Program-made: the position numbers and the translations under genes | Shown here: one piece after another, positions 42,019 to 51,607 of the stretch | Layout of the letters: each line of letters begins with the position of its first letter | How positions within the stretch are numbered: the first letter of the stretch is position 1 | Notes under the pieces: model-generated | Seen by the model: only the letters and a program-made list of their open reading frames with translations | Told to the model about the DNA's origin: nothing | Database searches by the model: none | NCBI RefSeq assembly: GCF_039536245.1 | Contig: NZ_BAAAYN010000005.1 | Location: forward strand, 1 to 64,000 | DNA from: Cryptosporangium minutisporangium | GTDB taxonomy: Bacteria; Actinomycetota; Actinomycetes; Mycobacteriales; Cryptosporangiaceae | Direction of reading: 5' to 3' | Length of the DNA stretch: 64,000 nucleotides

Positions 42019-42372
42019 TAGGAGTCCTGAAACGTTGCCGTCAAGCACTGGCAATAACGTCTTCAGACATTCTTTAAGTAGTCGCGGAAAGGCAGAAATA
42101 TTGCATCGATACGGTTCCCACTCACCGGGACGAGGGGTGGTGCCGAGGTCCATTCATCTGGATAGAAGCGAGTCAAAATCATCGCCGGCAGAGCACCGCG
42201 AGCCGCCAGTGCGCGCGGCCCCGATCTCCAGGGATCGCCGTCGGGTTGGCTGGTTGGTGGCGTCGGCGGCGACCTCCCGGTGAGGACCGACGCGTCGAGC
42301 CTGCCGGGCTCAGCGGTGCGTGCGAGGTGTGCCCATGGTCCAAGGTGTCCAGTCCGACGAGTGCGGTCGACC
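42019..42372. other. Gene-poor region before flavin reductase remnant
   Basis: No confident gene. The minus strand has an open stretch ending about 42063, but its composition and lack of start signals do not support a gene. Confidence 0.4.
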
Positions 42373-42585
42373 TCACGCCGGGTCGGCGCCCGGTCCGCCG
42401 TAGGCACCGCGGAAGAACAGCAGCGGCGGATGATCGCGGGTAACCGCGAGCTCGCGCACGGCCCCGACGACGATGTGGTGGTCGCCGCCGTCGTGGACGG
42501 CGTGGATGTCGCAGTCCACCCAGGCGATCGCCCCGCCCAGCACGAACGCATGCTGCGAGCGGGATCGCAGCGATATCGAGGTCAC
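42373..42585 (-). pseudogene. Flavin reductase-like domain, C-terminal fragment
   Basis: GGAIAWVDCDIHAVHDGGDH and HIVVGAVRELAVTRD with LLFFRGAYGG match the end of flavin reductase (FMN-binding) proteins that supply FMNH2 to monooxygenases. The N-terminal two thirds are absent: upstream bases carry no matching frame. Confidence 0.65.
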
Positions 42586-42694
42586 CTCCCGGTCACCGGG
42601 ACACTGCGCCGGGGGCGCCCGACCAGCTCGGCGAACGGGAGTCGTCGGCGGGACGGCGCCCTCCGGGCGCCGTCCCGCCTGTGTCGACCGCCGG

Positions 42695-43966
42695 TCAGCC
42701 AGCCTTGTACGCCTCGTCCATCCGGGTCAGTACCTGATCCGGCGTGGCCTTACCGGCGAACATGTCCTGGATAGCTGCGAAGTGCACGTTCTGCACCTTG
42801 GGGTTGGGCCAGAGTTGGTCCATGAACGGCACCGTCTGGCCGACCTTCTGCGCGTCGACCAGCGGCTGAAGCGCCGGATTGGACTTGAACTGGTCGTTGG
42901 GGATCGCTGGCAGGCTGCCGGTTGCCTGAGCGTACGCGTTAATCGCCTCTGCAGTTCCCAAGAAGTCGATGAACTCCAACGCGAGCTTCTTGTCTTTCGC
43001 CTTCGCGTTCACCGCGTACGAACCGCCGGCGGCGCCGGGCATCCGGGTGTCGGCCGCGTTGTCAGTAGCGGGCACCGCGAACATGCCGAACTCGGTCCCG
43101 CTGGGCGCCTCGGACTGCAGCTGGTTGAACGTCGCGGTGACCTGGATCGTGCCGACCGCCTTGCCGCTGGCGACTTGCGAGATCGAGTTCTCCACCGACG
43201 TGCCGAGCGGGTTGGCCGAGAAGCAGCCGCGCTCGTTCATCTCCAAGTACTTGTTCAGCGCGGTCTCCCACTCCGAACCGGCGAACGTGACCTTGCCGTC
43301 GCGCATCCGGTCGGCGAAGTCCGGAGTCTTCCCATAAACCAGCGTCGCGGCCAATGCATAGTCGGCGAGCTGGGTGACCCAGTTGGTCTGGTTACCGAGC
43401 GCGAACGCGACCTTGCCCTTCGACTTGGCTATGTCGCAGAACTTCAGCATCTCCGACCAGGTCTTCGGCTCGGTGGCACCGATTTCTCGCATGGTCTTCT
43501 TGTTGTAAAGCGCGCCAATACCGGCGAATGTCTCCGGGACGACATAGGTCTTCCCGCCCACCTGGGTGACCGGCTTGATGCCGCTCGGGATGTCCTTGAC
43601 CCAAGCGCGGTCGGAGAGATCCTCCAAATAGCCGCTAGGCGCGAGCACCTCGATCGCGCCAGGGTTGCCGTTGCCGGGCCAGGCGAAGAACACGTCCGGG
43701 GCGGTGCCGCTGGCCAACTGCGTGCGGAGCGTGCCCTGGTACTGGTCGGTATCAGCGTAGGACGTCGTGAACTCCACGTCCGGGTGGGTCTTCTTGAACG
43801 CGGCGATCAGCGCCTCGGTGCCGGCTCGCTCGCTGGCGACCGAGGCGATCCGCAGCGTTTCGCCGCCGCCGTCGGTGGCGTTGGTTCCGCCTGAGCACGC
43901 CGTGGTGAATACGGTGAGCGCGACTCCCATGGCCGCAGCAGAGGCGAACAATCGCTTTCGGAACAT
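42695..43966 (-). CDS. Sugar ABC transporter substrate-binding lipoprotein, 423 aa
   Basis: The signal peptide ends in FTTACSGG, so the mature protein is lipid-anchored. The rest is a family 1 solute-binding protein (two lobes). It has early ERAGTEALIAAFKKTHPDVE, the hinge region APDVFFAWPGNGN and late AYAQATGSLPAIP. ATG 43966 has AGGAGG six bases upstream. The partner permeases and ATPase are missing here, so uptake needs components elsewhere. The GH53-like gene and AraC regulator nearby suggest oligosaccharides from plant polysaccharide. Confidence 0.9.
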   Translation of the reverse strand: MFRKRLFASAAAMGVALTVFTTACSGGTNATDGGGETLRIASVASERAGTEALIAAFKKTHPDVEFTTSYADTDQYQGTLRTQLASGTAPDVFFAWPGNGNPGAIEVLAPSGYLEDLSDRAWVKDIPSGIKPVTQVGGKTYVVPETFAGIGALYNKKTMREIGATEPKTWSEMLKFCDIAKSKGKVAFALGNQTNWVTQLADYALAATLVYGKTPDFADRMRDGKVTFAGSEWETALNKYLEMNERGCFSANPLGTSVENSISQVASGKAVGTIQVTATFNQLQSEAPSGTEFGMFAVPATDNAADTRMPGAAGGSYAVNAKAKDKKLALEFIDFLGTAEAINAYAQATGSLPAIPNDQFKSNPALQPLVDAQKVGQTVPFMDQLWPNPKVQNVHFAAIQDMFAGKATPDQVLTRMDEAYKAG

Positions 43967-44566
43967 CAATGACCTCCTGGTGGGGTTGGCTATCGGAGTG
44001 CGGCGCGGCGAAGGGGTAGGAGCCAGACCCGAGCCGCAGCGTGGGTCCGCCGGCACGCATGCGCCGGTCTCGTCGCGCATGGAGGTGGGGTCCGCGGCGG
44101 GAACAAGGCTTGGCGGTGGCGCCGGGGAATTTCGGCGTCGACGACCTGGTCGCCGTCGAGGCGCCACCCGCAGGCGACCCGGCCGCGGATCGTTTCCTAG
44201 CTCGCGCTGGCCCAGGTGAAGCGCCACCAACGGTGGGGCGCAGCATGAGCGCCTGGTAGTCGACCGAGTCTGGCGCCTGCTCGGTTCCGGCGACGCCGCC
44301 GTAGAGCCAGTCGCCGACCGAGCCCAGCCTGTAGTGGCTGAACAGTTCATCTGGGCGGTCTGGAAGCCCGATCGGCGGTCCAACCGTCCCAGCGCTCCGA
44401 GATCGTGGTCGCGCCGACACGTCGGTCAATTCCGTACGACCGCGGTCATCGCCACCCGAGCGCTCCCGAGCGCCGCACACTCGCCGTCTCCGCGCGGAGG
44501 TGCGCCGGAGCCGCGACCTGCGACTCCGGCGCACCCCCGCCTCCTGCCGCAGGCGGGACGGACCGG
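43967..44566. other. Spacer containing a rhamnosidase remnant
   Basis: There is no intact gene in these 600 bases. The minus strand carries the alpha-L-rhamnosidase scrap at 44222-44370, and the rest shows no recognisable frame. Confidence 0.5.
44222..44370 (-). pseudogene. Alpha-L-rhamnosidase (GH78-like) C-terminal scrap
   Basis: HYRLGSVGDWLYGGVAGTEQ and then SVDYQALMLRPTVGG match the end of the six-hairpin domain of bacterial rhamnosidases (NHYAxGSVGDWLYRxVAGI). The frame is short and truncated on both sides. It supports a former polysaccharide-degradation locus here. Confidence 0.65.
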
Positions 44567-45865
44567 TCAGCTGGCCGGGACGGCTTTCAGGCCGGCCGTG
44601 ATGGCGTCCAACACTGGTTCGGCCGTTGCGGTAGCACCCGACACCGTGAAGAAGCTCATCGGTTGCCAGCCACCGACGCAGTAGTCGGGCGCCCACGGAC
44701 GCACACCCGAGAGAGGGCCGCTGCCGGCGCCCCAGGCGACCAGGTCCCGAAAGAAGTTCGCTTCGCCCTGGGGCGAGATCGGGTAACCCGGCAGAGGGCT
44801 GTTCCACGCGTAGGGCGGGGACATGGTGGCCGACGGGTAACCGGACTCGGCGACGAACACCGGCTTGCCGAACGTCGTGCGCAGAGTGGTAGCCAGCGTC
44901 TTGAAGGTCGCCATGCGGTCGCCGTAGTCGTAGCTGGTCGGATAGAACGAGGTGCCCAACTCGTCCGGCAGAAAGCCAGCCGTCCGCATCGCCGACCAGA
45001 ACGCCGACGACAAGGTCGGCGACCCCGCGGCGATCGTGCTGGTATGGGCGCTGAACTTCGCCGTGCGGTGCACCGATCGGATGCCGGCCGCGGTCGCCGC
45101 GAGCATCCGACCTAGGTGCGGCCAGAGATGCGCACGCAGCCACGCGATCCGGTCCGGCTCGGTCATCGCAAGCAGCGCGCCGAAGTCCATCTGACCGATC
45201 GCCGGGTCCACCGCGTTCGGAGGCGCATAGGTCCACCCGTCGGCCTCGGTAACCGCGCCCCGGATCGCGACGCCGGCCATGCCGAACTCGATCTCGTTGC
45301 CCAGGTCCCAGACGTTGACTGTCGCCCCCGTGGAGAGAACCTGCGTGGCCACCACGGCACCGTAGCGACGGAGCACCGGAAGCATCTGATCGATCGTGAG
45401 CGACGTCCACGGTGCAGCCGGGCCGAGTCCCGGATAGTCCCTGAAGTCGGGCTCCGGCTGGTAGGCGATGTCGCCGTAGACCGCCCAGAGACCGAGCTCC
45501 GGGTTGAACGGTAGGCGCAAGCGCCGCGCGAGACGCGCTCGCTCGAGCCCGCGGGCGAATCCGTGCTCAGCGTCGCCGGACGCCGCGCTGCGCCGAGTCG
45601 CGATGCGCGCGAACACTTCGGTCGAGCCGTGGGCCACGAATAGTTGTTGCATCTGGTCGACGGTGCGCGCGACGCGGCGTCCATCCGTGAACGACACCGT
45701 TCGCAGCATGGCCTCGGTGAACGGACTGACAGACAGGGCCGTGCGAAAGGATCGCGTTCTCCCGGCCGGATGCGGCGCGGCCTGCGCGGCGGACGGGGAA
45801 AGCCCTCCGACACCGGCGGCGATTCCGAGTGCCGTCGAGGCGGCCAGGAAGCTGCGTCGATTCAT
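44567..45865 (-). CDS. GH53-like secreted glycosidase (Tat signal), 432 aa
   Basis: The N-terminus MNRRSFLAAS is a twin-arginine signal, followed by a hydrophobic stretch and an AQA cleavage site, so the enzyme is exported folded. The TIM-barrel body resembles endo-beta-1,4-galactanases. The acid/base Glu is in WDLGNEIEFG, and the nucleophile Glu is probably in KPVFVAESGYP (family pattern VAETxYP). LGTSFYPTSYDYGD corresponds to the LSYYP strand. The start at 45865 is chosen because of the Tat motif. It would cleave arabinogalactan or a similar polymer. It is divergent from the AraC gene. Confidence 0.75.
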   Translation of the reverse strand: MNRRSFLAASTALGIAAGVGGLSPSAAQAAPHPAGRTRSFRTALSVSPFTEAMLRTVSFTDGRRVARTVDQMQQLFVAHGSTEVFARIATRRSAASGDAEHGFARGLERARLARRLRLPFNPELGLWAVYGDIAYQPEPDFRDYPGLGPAAPWTSLTIDQMLPVLRRYGAVVATQVLSTGATVNVWDLGNEIEFGMAGVAIRGAVTEADGWTYAPPNAVDPAIGQMDFGALLAMTEPDRIAWLRAHLWPHLGRMLAATAAGIRSVHRTAKFSAHTSTIAAGSPTLSSAFWSAMRTAGFLPDELGTSFYPTSYDYGDRMATFKTLATTLRTTFGKPVFVAESGYPSATMSPPYAWNSPLPGYPISPQGEANFFRDLVAWGAGSGPLSGVRPWAPDYCVGGWQPMSFFTVSGATATAEPVLDAITAGLKAVPAS

Positions 45866-46077
45866 AGCGGTTGGTTTGTCCACGATCTCGAACCCTTCGT
45901 CGCGGTTCAGGAGCGCGAGCACGCCGTGCACCGACCCGACGCACCGCAGACTCGCCACGCATGCGTGGCAGAGACACTTCGCGCCTGCGGCTGGGGTGTG
46001 GAGCTCACCGAGTGAGGGCCGGCGTCTCGCTGTGCAGAGGATGTTCCGCCCGCCGTCGCCCGACTAATAGACCGAAG

Positions 46078-46133
46078 TTGACAGCATGTAGCACGGAATT
46101 AACAGTCCCGTTGCTTTGGCTATGGTGGCGGGA
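46078..46133 (+). promoter_or_regulatory. Candidate promoters of the AraC gene, one leaderless
   Basis: TTAACA (46099-46104), a 16-nt spacer and TATGGT (46121-46126) lie six bases before the ATG, placing the transcription start at or next to the start codon and giving a leaderless mRNA. There is no Shine-Dalgarno sequence. A separate TTGACA stands at 46078-46083. Confidence 0.45.
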
Positions 46134-47059
46134 TGACCGCGCAGCCCGTCGAAGACACTGACGGACTCGTCCACTTCACGCAGGGCTCACTCGTGTACGC
46201 CGGTCAGCACCGTCACGAGCTGGGCTACCCCGTTCACTCGCACAGTTTCCTCGAGGTCGCGCTGGTGCTCGACGGCGTGGGGACCCACCACTCGCTGGCA
46301 GGTGCGCAGCCGCTTTCGCGCGGCGATGCGGTCCTGTTGCGCCCCGGTGTATGGCACGAGTACCGGGACTGCCGTCGTCTGGTGCTGTTCAACTGCTGTT
46401 TCAGTCCCGACCTGCTGCACAGGGAGCTGGCCTGGACGCGGGAGGATCCGCTGCTGGGTCACCTCCTGTGGACCGGCCCTCAAACACGCGGACGACACGG
46501 CATGCTGGCAGCCCGCTTCGACGAGGGAGCCCTCGAGAACAGCCGACCACACCTGGACGCGCTCGCCGAACTGCACGCCAAGCCTCTGACACGGCACCGA
46601 GGTGCCGTCGTCGGCCGCTTGTGTCTCTTCCTCAACGAGCTCGCGCGTGCGGTCGAGCAGGACGCCGGTTCGTCCGGGACCGGAGCGTCGGCACATCCGA
46701 CCGTCGTGGCCGCCATGCGATTGCTCGAACAGCGGCTCGCCTACCCATGGCGACTCGACGACCTCGCCCGCGACCTTCATCTCGCGCCCGGTTCCCTGGT
46801 GCGGCTGTTCAGATCGGCCGTCGGCATGCCACCGATGGCTTACCTGGCGCGACAGCGCGCGGAAGCCGCTGCCACGTTACTGCTCACCACGGACCTACCG
46901 GTCACCGAGATCGGCCGAACTGTCGGCTGGTCGGATCCCAACTACTTCGCCAGGCGCTTCCGCGCGCACCTCGGGCTCAACGCCACCGAGTACCGACGCC
47001 GATTCCGGGCAGATGCTGGAGCGATGGCCGCCAAACTCCGCCCCCTGCTCGTCGACTGA
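46133..47059 (+). CDS. AraC-family transcriptional regulator, 308 aa
   Basis: An N-terminal cupin domain (about residues 15-120, with HSHSFLEVALVLDGVGTHH and LLRPGVWHEY) senses a sugar or similar ligand. The C-terminal pair of helix-turn-helix motifs (about 205-295) contains LDDLARDLHLAPGSLVRLF and VTEIGRTVGWSDPNYFARRF. It is divergent from the GH53-like gene, so it probably controls that gene and the sugar-binding lipoprotein. Confidence 0.92.
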   Translation: MTAQPVEDTDGLVHFTQGSLVYAGQHRHELGYPVHSHSFLEVALVLDGVGTHHSLAGAQPLSRGDAVLLRPGVWHEYRDCRRLVLFNCCFSPDLLHRELAWTREDPLLGHLLWTGPQTRGRHGMLAARFDEGALENSRPHLDALAELHAKPLTRHRGAVVGRLCLFLNELARAVEQDAGSSGTGASAHPTVVAAMRLLEQRLAYPWRLDDLARDLHLAPGSLVRLFRSAVGMPPMAYLARQRAEAAATLLLTTDLPVTEIGRTVGWSDPNYFARRFRAHLGLNATEYRRRFRADAGAMAAKLRPLLVD

Positions 47060-47090
47060 ATCTTTCCGGCGTGTCGCGGGACTGAGCGTG

Positions 47091-47124
47091 TTGGGGCGTA
47101 GCGCATCCTTCTCGGTGGCCCCAA
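47091..47124 (+). terminator. Weak hairpin after the AraC gene
   Basis: TTGGGGC (47091-47097) and GCCCCAA (47118-47124) form a 7-bp stem with a 20-nt loop, 32 bp past the AraC stop. A role as terminator is possible but not strong. Confidence 0.35.
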
Positions 47125-47269
47125 GAAGACGGCAGCACCTGTCTCCACTCTTCACCTACGGTCTCTGCCTGTCGCCCCGCCAGAGGAGCACATCCCGTAG
47201 TGCCTACGCCTCACCCGATCGACCATGGCAGACGTCCGCTCGGCGCGTGGCTGCAGCACAGTCCGGTCC

Positions 47270-48534
47270 AGCCGTGCTCAGCCCGAGGACGGCGGCGGCC
47301 TGCGATTCGCGTTCTACGCGCGCATGTCCACAAGAGAGTTGCAGACCCGGAGTCTTCGACCGGCTGGCAGCGGCAGGTGGCCACCGATCTGAGCACCGGC
47401 CACGGACGGATCACCGCGGAGTTCATCGACGTCGGCTGCTCCCGCCGCCGTTCCTGGACGAGCCGCCCGGAAGCCGCCGCGCTCCTGGACGCCGCAGCAG
47501 ACCAGAACCGGCAGTTCGACGCGGTCGTCGTCGGTGAGTACGAGCGAGCCTTCTGCGGTCAGCAGCTGCGCGATCTCCTGCCGGTATTCGCCGGCCATGG
47601 AGTCCAGCTGTGGCTGCCGGAGTTCCACGGCCCCGTCAATCGGACCGATCCGGCGCACCAGGCATTGATGCTGCTGCTCGGCTCCCAAGCCACCCGCGAA
47701 GCCCAACGCTCCCGGTTCCGGGTCTCCGCCGCGATGCGCACCCAAGTCGTCGAACAGGGCCGCTATCAAGGCGGCCGCCCACTCTACGGCTACCGGCTCG
47801 CCGACGCCGGCCCGCACCCGAACCTCGCGCACGCCCGATGGGGACGGCGTCTCCGTCGACTCGAGCCCGCCCCAGAGTCCGCGCGGCGCGTGCGGTGGAT
47901 CTTCGCCCAGCGGCTGACCGGGCGCAGCGTTGCCAGCATCGCGCGTGAAATCAACGATGCGGCGTGCCGTGCCCCTCCGGCGCCGACCCGGAACGAAACC
48001 GCCACCGGCGAGCACGCCGATGGACCGTCCGGACCGTTGCCTGCATCCTGGCCAACCCCCGCTACACCGGCCGCCAGGTCTGGAACCGCGAGACCACCGA
48101 CCACTCCCCCCGGGCACGGCCAACGGCGCCGCAACGACCGTGCGGACTGGGTCGTCTCCCGCAAAGCCGCTCACAAGCCGCTGGTCTCCGAGGCGGAGTT
48201 CCTCGCCGTCCAGAACATCGCCGCGTCACCCGGCCCCGCTCGCGACACCCGCCGTCGTTACCTGCTCACCGGACTGGTGCGCTGCCAAGTCTGCGGCCGA
48301 CGGATGGAACCCTACTGGGCTCATCACCGCGCCGCATACCGCTGCCGGCACGGCCGCACCAGCGCCTGGCCCGCCGGCGATCGCCCCATCGCCGTCTACC
48401 AACGTGAGGACCACATCCTCGCCGCGATCCGCCCTCACGGAGGCGATGCCGAACCCAAGCAGTTGGCTCAAAGAGTGCGAGACGCCGGAATGGTGATCAT
48501 CTGCAGTCCCGGGCGGGTCGTTCTGCGCCCTTGA
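47270..48534 (+). pseudogene. Large serine recombinase, multiply frameshifted
   Basis: Three frames must be joined to recover the protein. The catalytic start RFAFYARMSTREL (Ser nucleophile) ends near 47340 in one frame. The resolvase and recombinase domains then run in another frame (ESSTGWQRQVATDL to REINDAACRA, about 47345-47960). The segment GVPCPSGADPERNRHR...WTVRTVACILANPRYTGRQV (47960-48115) lies in a third. The zinc-ribbon end (LVRCQVCGRRMEPYW) returns to the second frame. This is the order of actinomycete site-specific integrases and transposon recombinases. At least three frameshifts make it non-functional. Confidence 0.75.
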
Positions 48535-48636
48535 ACACGAACGGCGTCTGCGCGGTCCTCTGACCAGCGCAAACGCCGTGGGGTTCTGACGTGTCCGAGG
48601 ATCGAGTTGCACCTTACGCGGGAGTGTCCGTTTTTC

Positions 48637-50260
48637 GGTTCTGGCGCAAGTCGGCGGTCCGATGCCGGTCGCATGTGGAGATTGCCCGTGCGGCAAGGTG
48701 AGTCTGGTGCGCCGCTGACCTGCTGAAGGTGCTGTTTCCGCATCTGTCCGCGCTGGTGATCGACGAGGTCGTGGAGCGGGACGACGGGATCCTCGTTCAG
48801 GCGCGAACTGCGGCTAACGACGTGGCGTGCCCGGTCTGTGGTCACGCCACCGGGCGCGTGCATGCGTATCACCGACGGCGTCTAACTAATCTTCCCGTCG
48901 GTGGGCGTGGCGTGGTGGTGGAGCTGCGGATCCGGCGGCTGGCCTGCGTGAACAGCGTCTGTTCACGCAGGACGTTCCGAGAGCAGATTCCTCAGGTGGC
49001 GGCACGGTTCGCGCGCCGGACCCAGGCGGTCACCGCCTTGGCGGCTTCGATCGCGATCACGCTCGCCGGCCGTGCTGGTGCCGCCGTGCTCGCCCGGTTC
49101 GGCGTCCAGATATCGCGCTCGACAGTGCTGCGCGACCTGATGCCCTGCCCGTCCCGAACCGGTCGGTTCCGGCGGTGCTCAGCGTGGACGACTTCGCGTT
49201 GCGCCGCGTCACCAGTACGCGACGTTGCTGATCGACGCGGTTACCCACGCCCGGATCGACGTCCTGCCCGACCGGACCGCGGCCACCCTGGCCGACTGGC
49301 TGCGCGAACATCCCGGAACGCGAATCGTGTGCCGGGACGGCTCGAGCACGTATGCCGAAGCGATCCGCGACGGCGCCCCGGACGCGATCCAGGTCAGCGA
49401 CCGCTGGCATCTCTGGCACGGCCTGGCCGTCGCTGCCGGGAAAGCCGTCGTCGCTCATAGCGCCTGCTGGCACGACGGGCCCGACCGCGTGACGACCGCC
49501 CGTGAGAAACGCACCCGGGAACGACACACCGCTGTTCACGCTCTCCTCCAGGAGGGCGTTGGGCTGCTGGAATGCGCTCGCCGGCTCGGGTGGGGCCTCA
49601 ACACCGTCAAACGCTATGCCCGCGTCCAGGCCGCCGACGCGCTGGCCCGACCGCCGCAGTATCGCCGAACGATGGTTGATCCCTACCGGGATCACCTGCG
49701 CAAACGGCTCGCCGAACAGCCCGGCGTGCCGGTCACGCATTTACTCGCCGAGATCCGGGAGCTGGGCTATCCCGGCAGCGCCAACCTGCTCGTCCGCTAT
49801 CTCAAGCAAGGCCGGGCCGACCCCGAGAAGACACCGCCTTCACCGCGGCGGTTGGTCGGATGGTTGCTCACCCGGCCCGGCGATCTGCCCGACCACCGCA
49901 AGCGCCATCTCGATGAGCTGACCGGCGCTTGCCCACAGATGACCGCCCTCGCGGCGCGGATCCGCGAGTTCGCGGCAATCCTCGCCCAGCGGCGCGGACG
50001 CGACCTCCAAGCGTGGATGACCGCCGTCCTGGCCGACGACCTGCCCGCCCTGCACCGCTACGTCGACGGGCTACGCAACGACCTTCCGGCAGTGATCGCC
50101 GGTCTGACGCTGGCCCACAGCAACGGGCCGATCGAAGGCGCGAACAACAAGGTCAAGCTACTCAAACGACAGATGTTCGGACGCGCCGGATTCCCGCTCC
50201 TCCGCCAACGGATCCTGCTGGCCTGACGACCAGCCGAACCACCGACTTTGCGCCAGAACC
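48637..50260 (+). mobile_element. ISL3-family insertion sequence (decayed)
   Basis: Terminal inverted repeats bound the element: GGTTCTGGCGCAAGTCGG at 48637-48654 and the near-exact complement at 50242-50260 (one extra A). The element is about 1.62 kb with the transposase in one orientation. No flanking target duplication is visible (cgtttttc versus gttagaaa), so one side may have been rearranged. Confidence 0.85.
48729..50226 (+). pseudogene. ISL3 transposase with two frameshifts
   Basis: The N-terminal zinc-finger part (CPVCGHATGRVHAYHRR and Cys pair CVNSVCSRRTF) occupies 48729-49150. A missing base in the LMPLPVP region and a second near 49206 (SVDDFALRR to HQYATLLIDAVTH) split the reading frame. 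The remaining catalytic core continues to 50226, with DRTAATLADWLREHPG, the DRWHLWHGL region and SNGPIEGANNKVKLLKRQM. Restoring one base at each site would give a complete enzyme, so the inactivation may be recent. Confidence 0.85.
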
Positions 50261-50267
50261 GTTAGAA

Positions 50268-50311
50268 AGACAGTCCCGACATGCGGGGCGTCGCCCGGCG
50301 GGGGACTGTCT
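50268..50311. terminator. 10-bp inverted repeat downstream of IS110 fragment
   Basis: AGACAGTCCC (50268-50277) and GGGACTGTCT (50302-50311) pair perfectly with a 24-nt loop. The repeat follows the stop (50324) of the minus-strand IS110 fragment and abuts the ISL3 right end. Confidence 0.45.
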
Positions 50312-50323
50312 CTAGCTCCTCTG

Positions 50324-50542
50324 TCAAACGACGGCGGTAGGGAGCCTGACGGTGAGGTCTGTCCGTAACGCTGCGTAGACGACGTCGGAGAGGCGTCGCT
50401 TCAGGGCGCGGAGCGCTTCGAGGCCGCTGTCGTCGCCGGCCTTGCGCCGCTGCATTAGCGCTTTGGCCGGTGGGTGCCAATGTGCCTGGGTCATCGCCAT
50501 GCGGTTCAATGCCGCGTTGAGCTGGCGGTTGCCGGCTGACAT
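50324..50542 (-). pseudogene. IS110-family transposase C-terminal fragment
   Basis: SAGNRQLNAALNRMAMTQ and EALRALKRRLSDVVYAAL are the C-terminal Transposase_20 signature (AGNRxLNxALHxxAxTQ, ALRALKRRLSDxVYRxL). The RuvC-like N-terminal DEDD domain is missing: the frame ends at 50542. Confidence 0.8.
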
Positions 50543-50835
50543 GGATCAGCGACCGCTCGGCAGCAGGCTCCGCGCTCGCCCGAGCCGCCTCGGACTAGAA
50601 CAAAGAGGACCGCCACTAGGCCACCGGCAGCGAACGCGACGGTGAGCGGTACCGCCCAGTGGGGCCATCGGCGGCACACGAGCGCGACGACAACCAGGAC
50701 GACGATGAGTACGAACCATGGCGTCGGGATGGAGCCCCAGGTCCGGAGCAGTACCAGCAGCCACAACGTCCTCCAGGTAGGCAGACCGCTCCCAGATGGA
50801 GCGACAGGCCTTTGAGCTGCTGCTGCGCAGCTCAC
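50506..50835 (-). CDS. Possible small membrane protein, truncated, 109 aa
   Basis: Two hydrophobic stretches (FVLIVVLVVVALVCRRWP and VPLTVAFAAGGLVAVLFVLV) suggest a real two-TM protein. The C-terminus runs into the IS110 fragment and is probably foreign. It may be the start of a truncated gene. Confidence 0.3.
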   Translation of the reverse strand: MSCAAAAQRPVAPSGSGLPTWRTLWLLVLLRTWGSIPTPWFVLIVVLVVVALVCRRWPHWAVPLTVAFAAGGLVAVLFVLVRGGSGERGACCRAVADPCQPATASSTRH

Positions 50836-51267
50836 CGGGGAGCCGGACGCTTGTCAAAACGACAGAACTGACAGACTCCGACATTCCGATTCCGCCGTGC
50901 GGAAGACATCGCTGCCGCGAACAGCGGGAACACCCGAAAATCTGAACCCACCCTCGGCTGCAAGGCCCGCTGTCGGCAGCTCGCGCGTTGGTGCGAGCTG
51001 GACGTGACGCGTCGTTCACGACGACGCATCTCGAGGCCGAACGAGCGAGCATCAGCGCCCTGGCTGGAGGCCCGGAGGGTCATGACGGAGTGGATGTGTT
51101 CGTAAGCCGCCGCGCTCCTCGGTGGAATACCGGCATCGGCGATCCTGGCCGCCCGTGATCCAGCGGATCCGGGCGCTCGCCGCCGACCAGGTGGGGCTCA
51201 CGTCATCGATCATGCTCGATGGCTTGTGCTCCCAGGTTGGCTAGCTGCCAACACACGTTCGGCACCC
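50836..51267. other. Gene-free region between IS remnants
   Basis: No convincing coding frame. It is likely eroded insertion-sequence DNA. Confidence 0.45.
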
Positions 51268-51345
51268 TCATGTCGCTGAATCGAACTCCGAGTAGAGCCT
51301 CACCGCGCGCTCGCGCAGCTCGTCCGGGTACTTCTGTGGTACTGC
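51268..51345 (-). pseudogene. IS3-family orfA N-terminal scrap
   Basis: The minus strand reads VAVPQKYPDELRERAVRLYS, the start of an IS3 A-subunit, and loses similarity after about 22 codons. It points opposite to the IS3 remnant at 51608. Confidence 0.6.
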
Positions 51346-51607
51346 CACCGAGCTCTCGTCACGGTTCGCTGGCCATGATCGCTCTCTCCGAGCTACCGGG
51401 CGAACCTCACACGGTTGAAGAAGCAGATGGAACGGCTGTTCCTGGCCACGCCGACGATCCGCTGGAGGCGACGCGAGCGGCCAAGCCGGCCGGCGGCTCA
51501 ACGTGGCCAGCAGCTACGACCTGTGGTGGTCAGAGGACCCGCAGCGTCAAGGCCATGCTGATGCCCTCGGTCGTGACCCTGTCCCCGGAGTTCTTCGGCT
51601 CGGCGAT

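Noticed and set aside
42473-43894. 473-aa plus-strand open frame over the sugar-binding lipoprotein gene
   Set aside because: Antisense shadow. The minus strand has a signal peptide, lipobox and perfect ribosome site.
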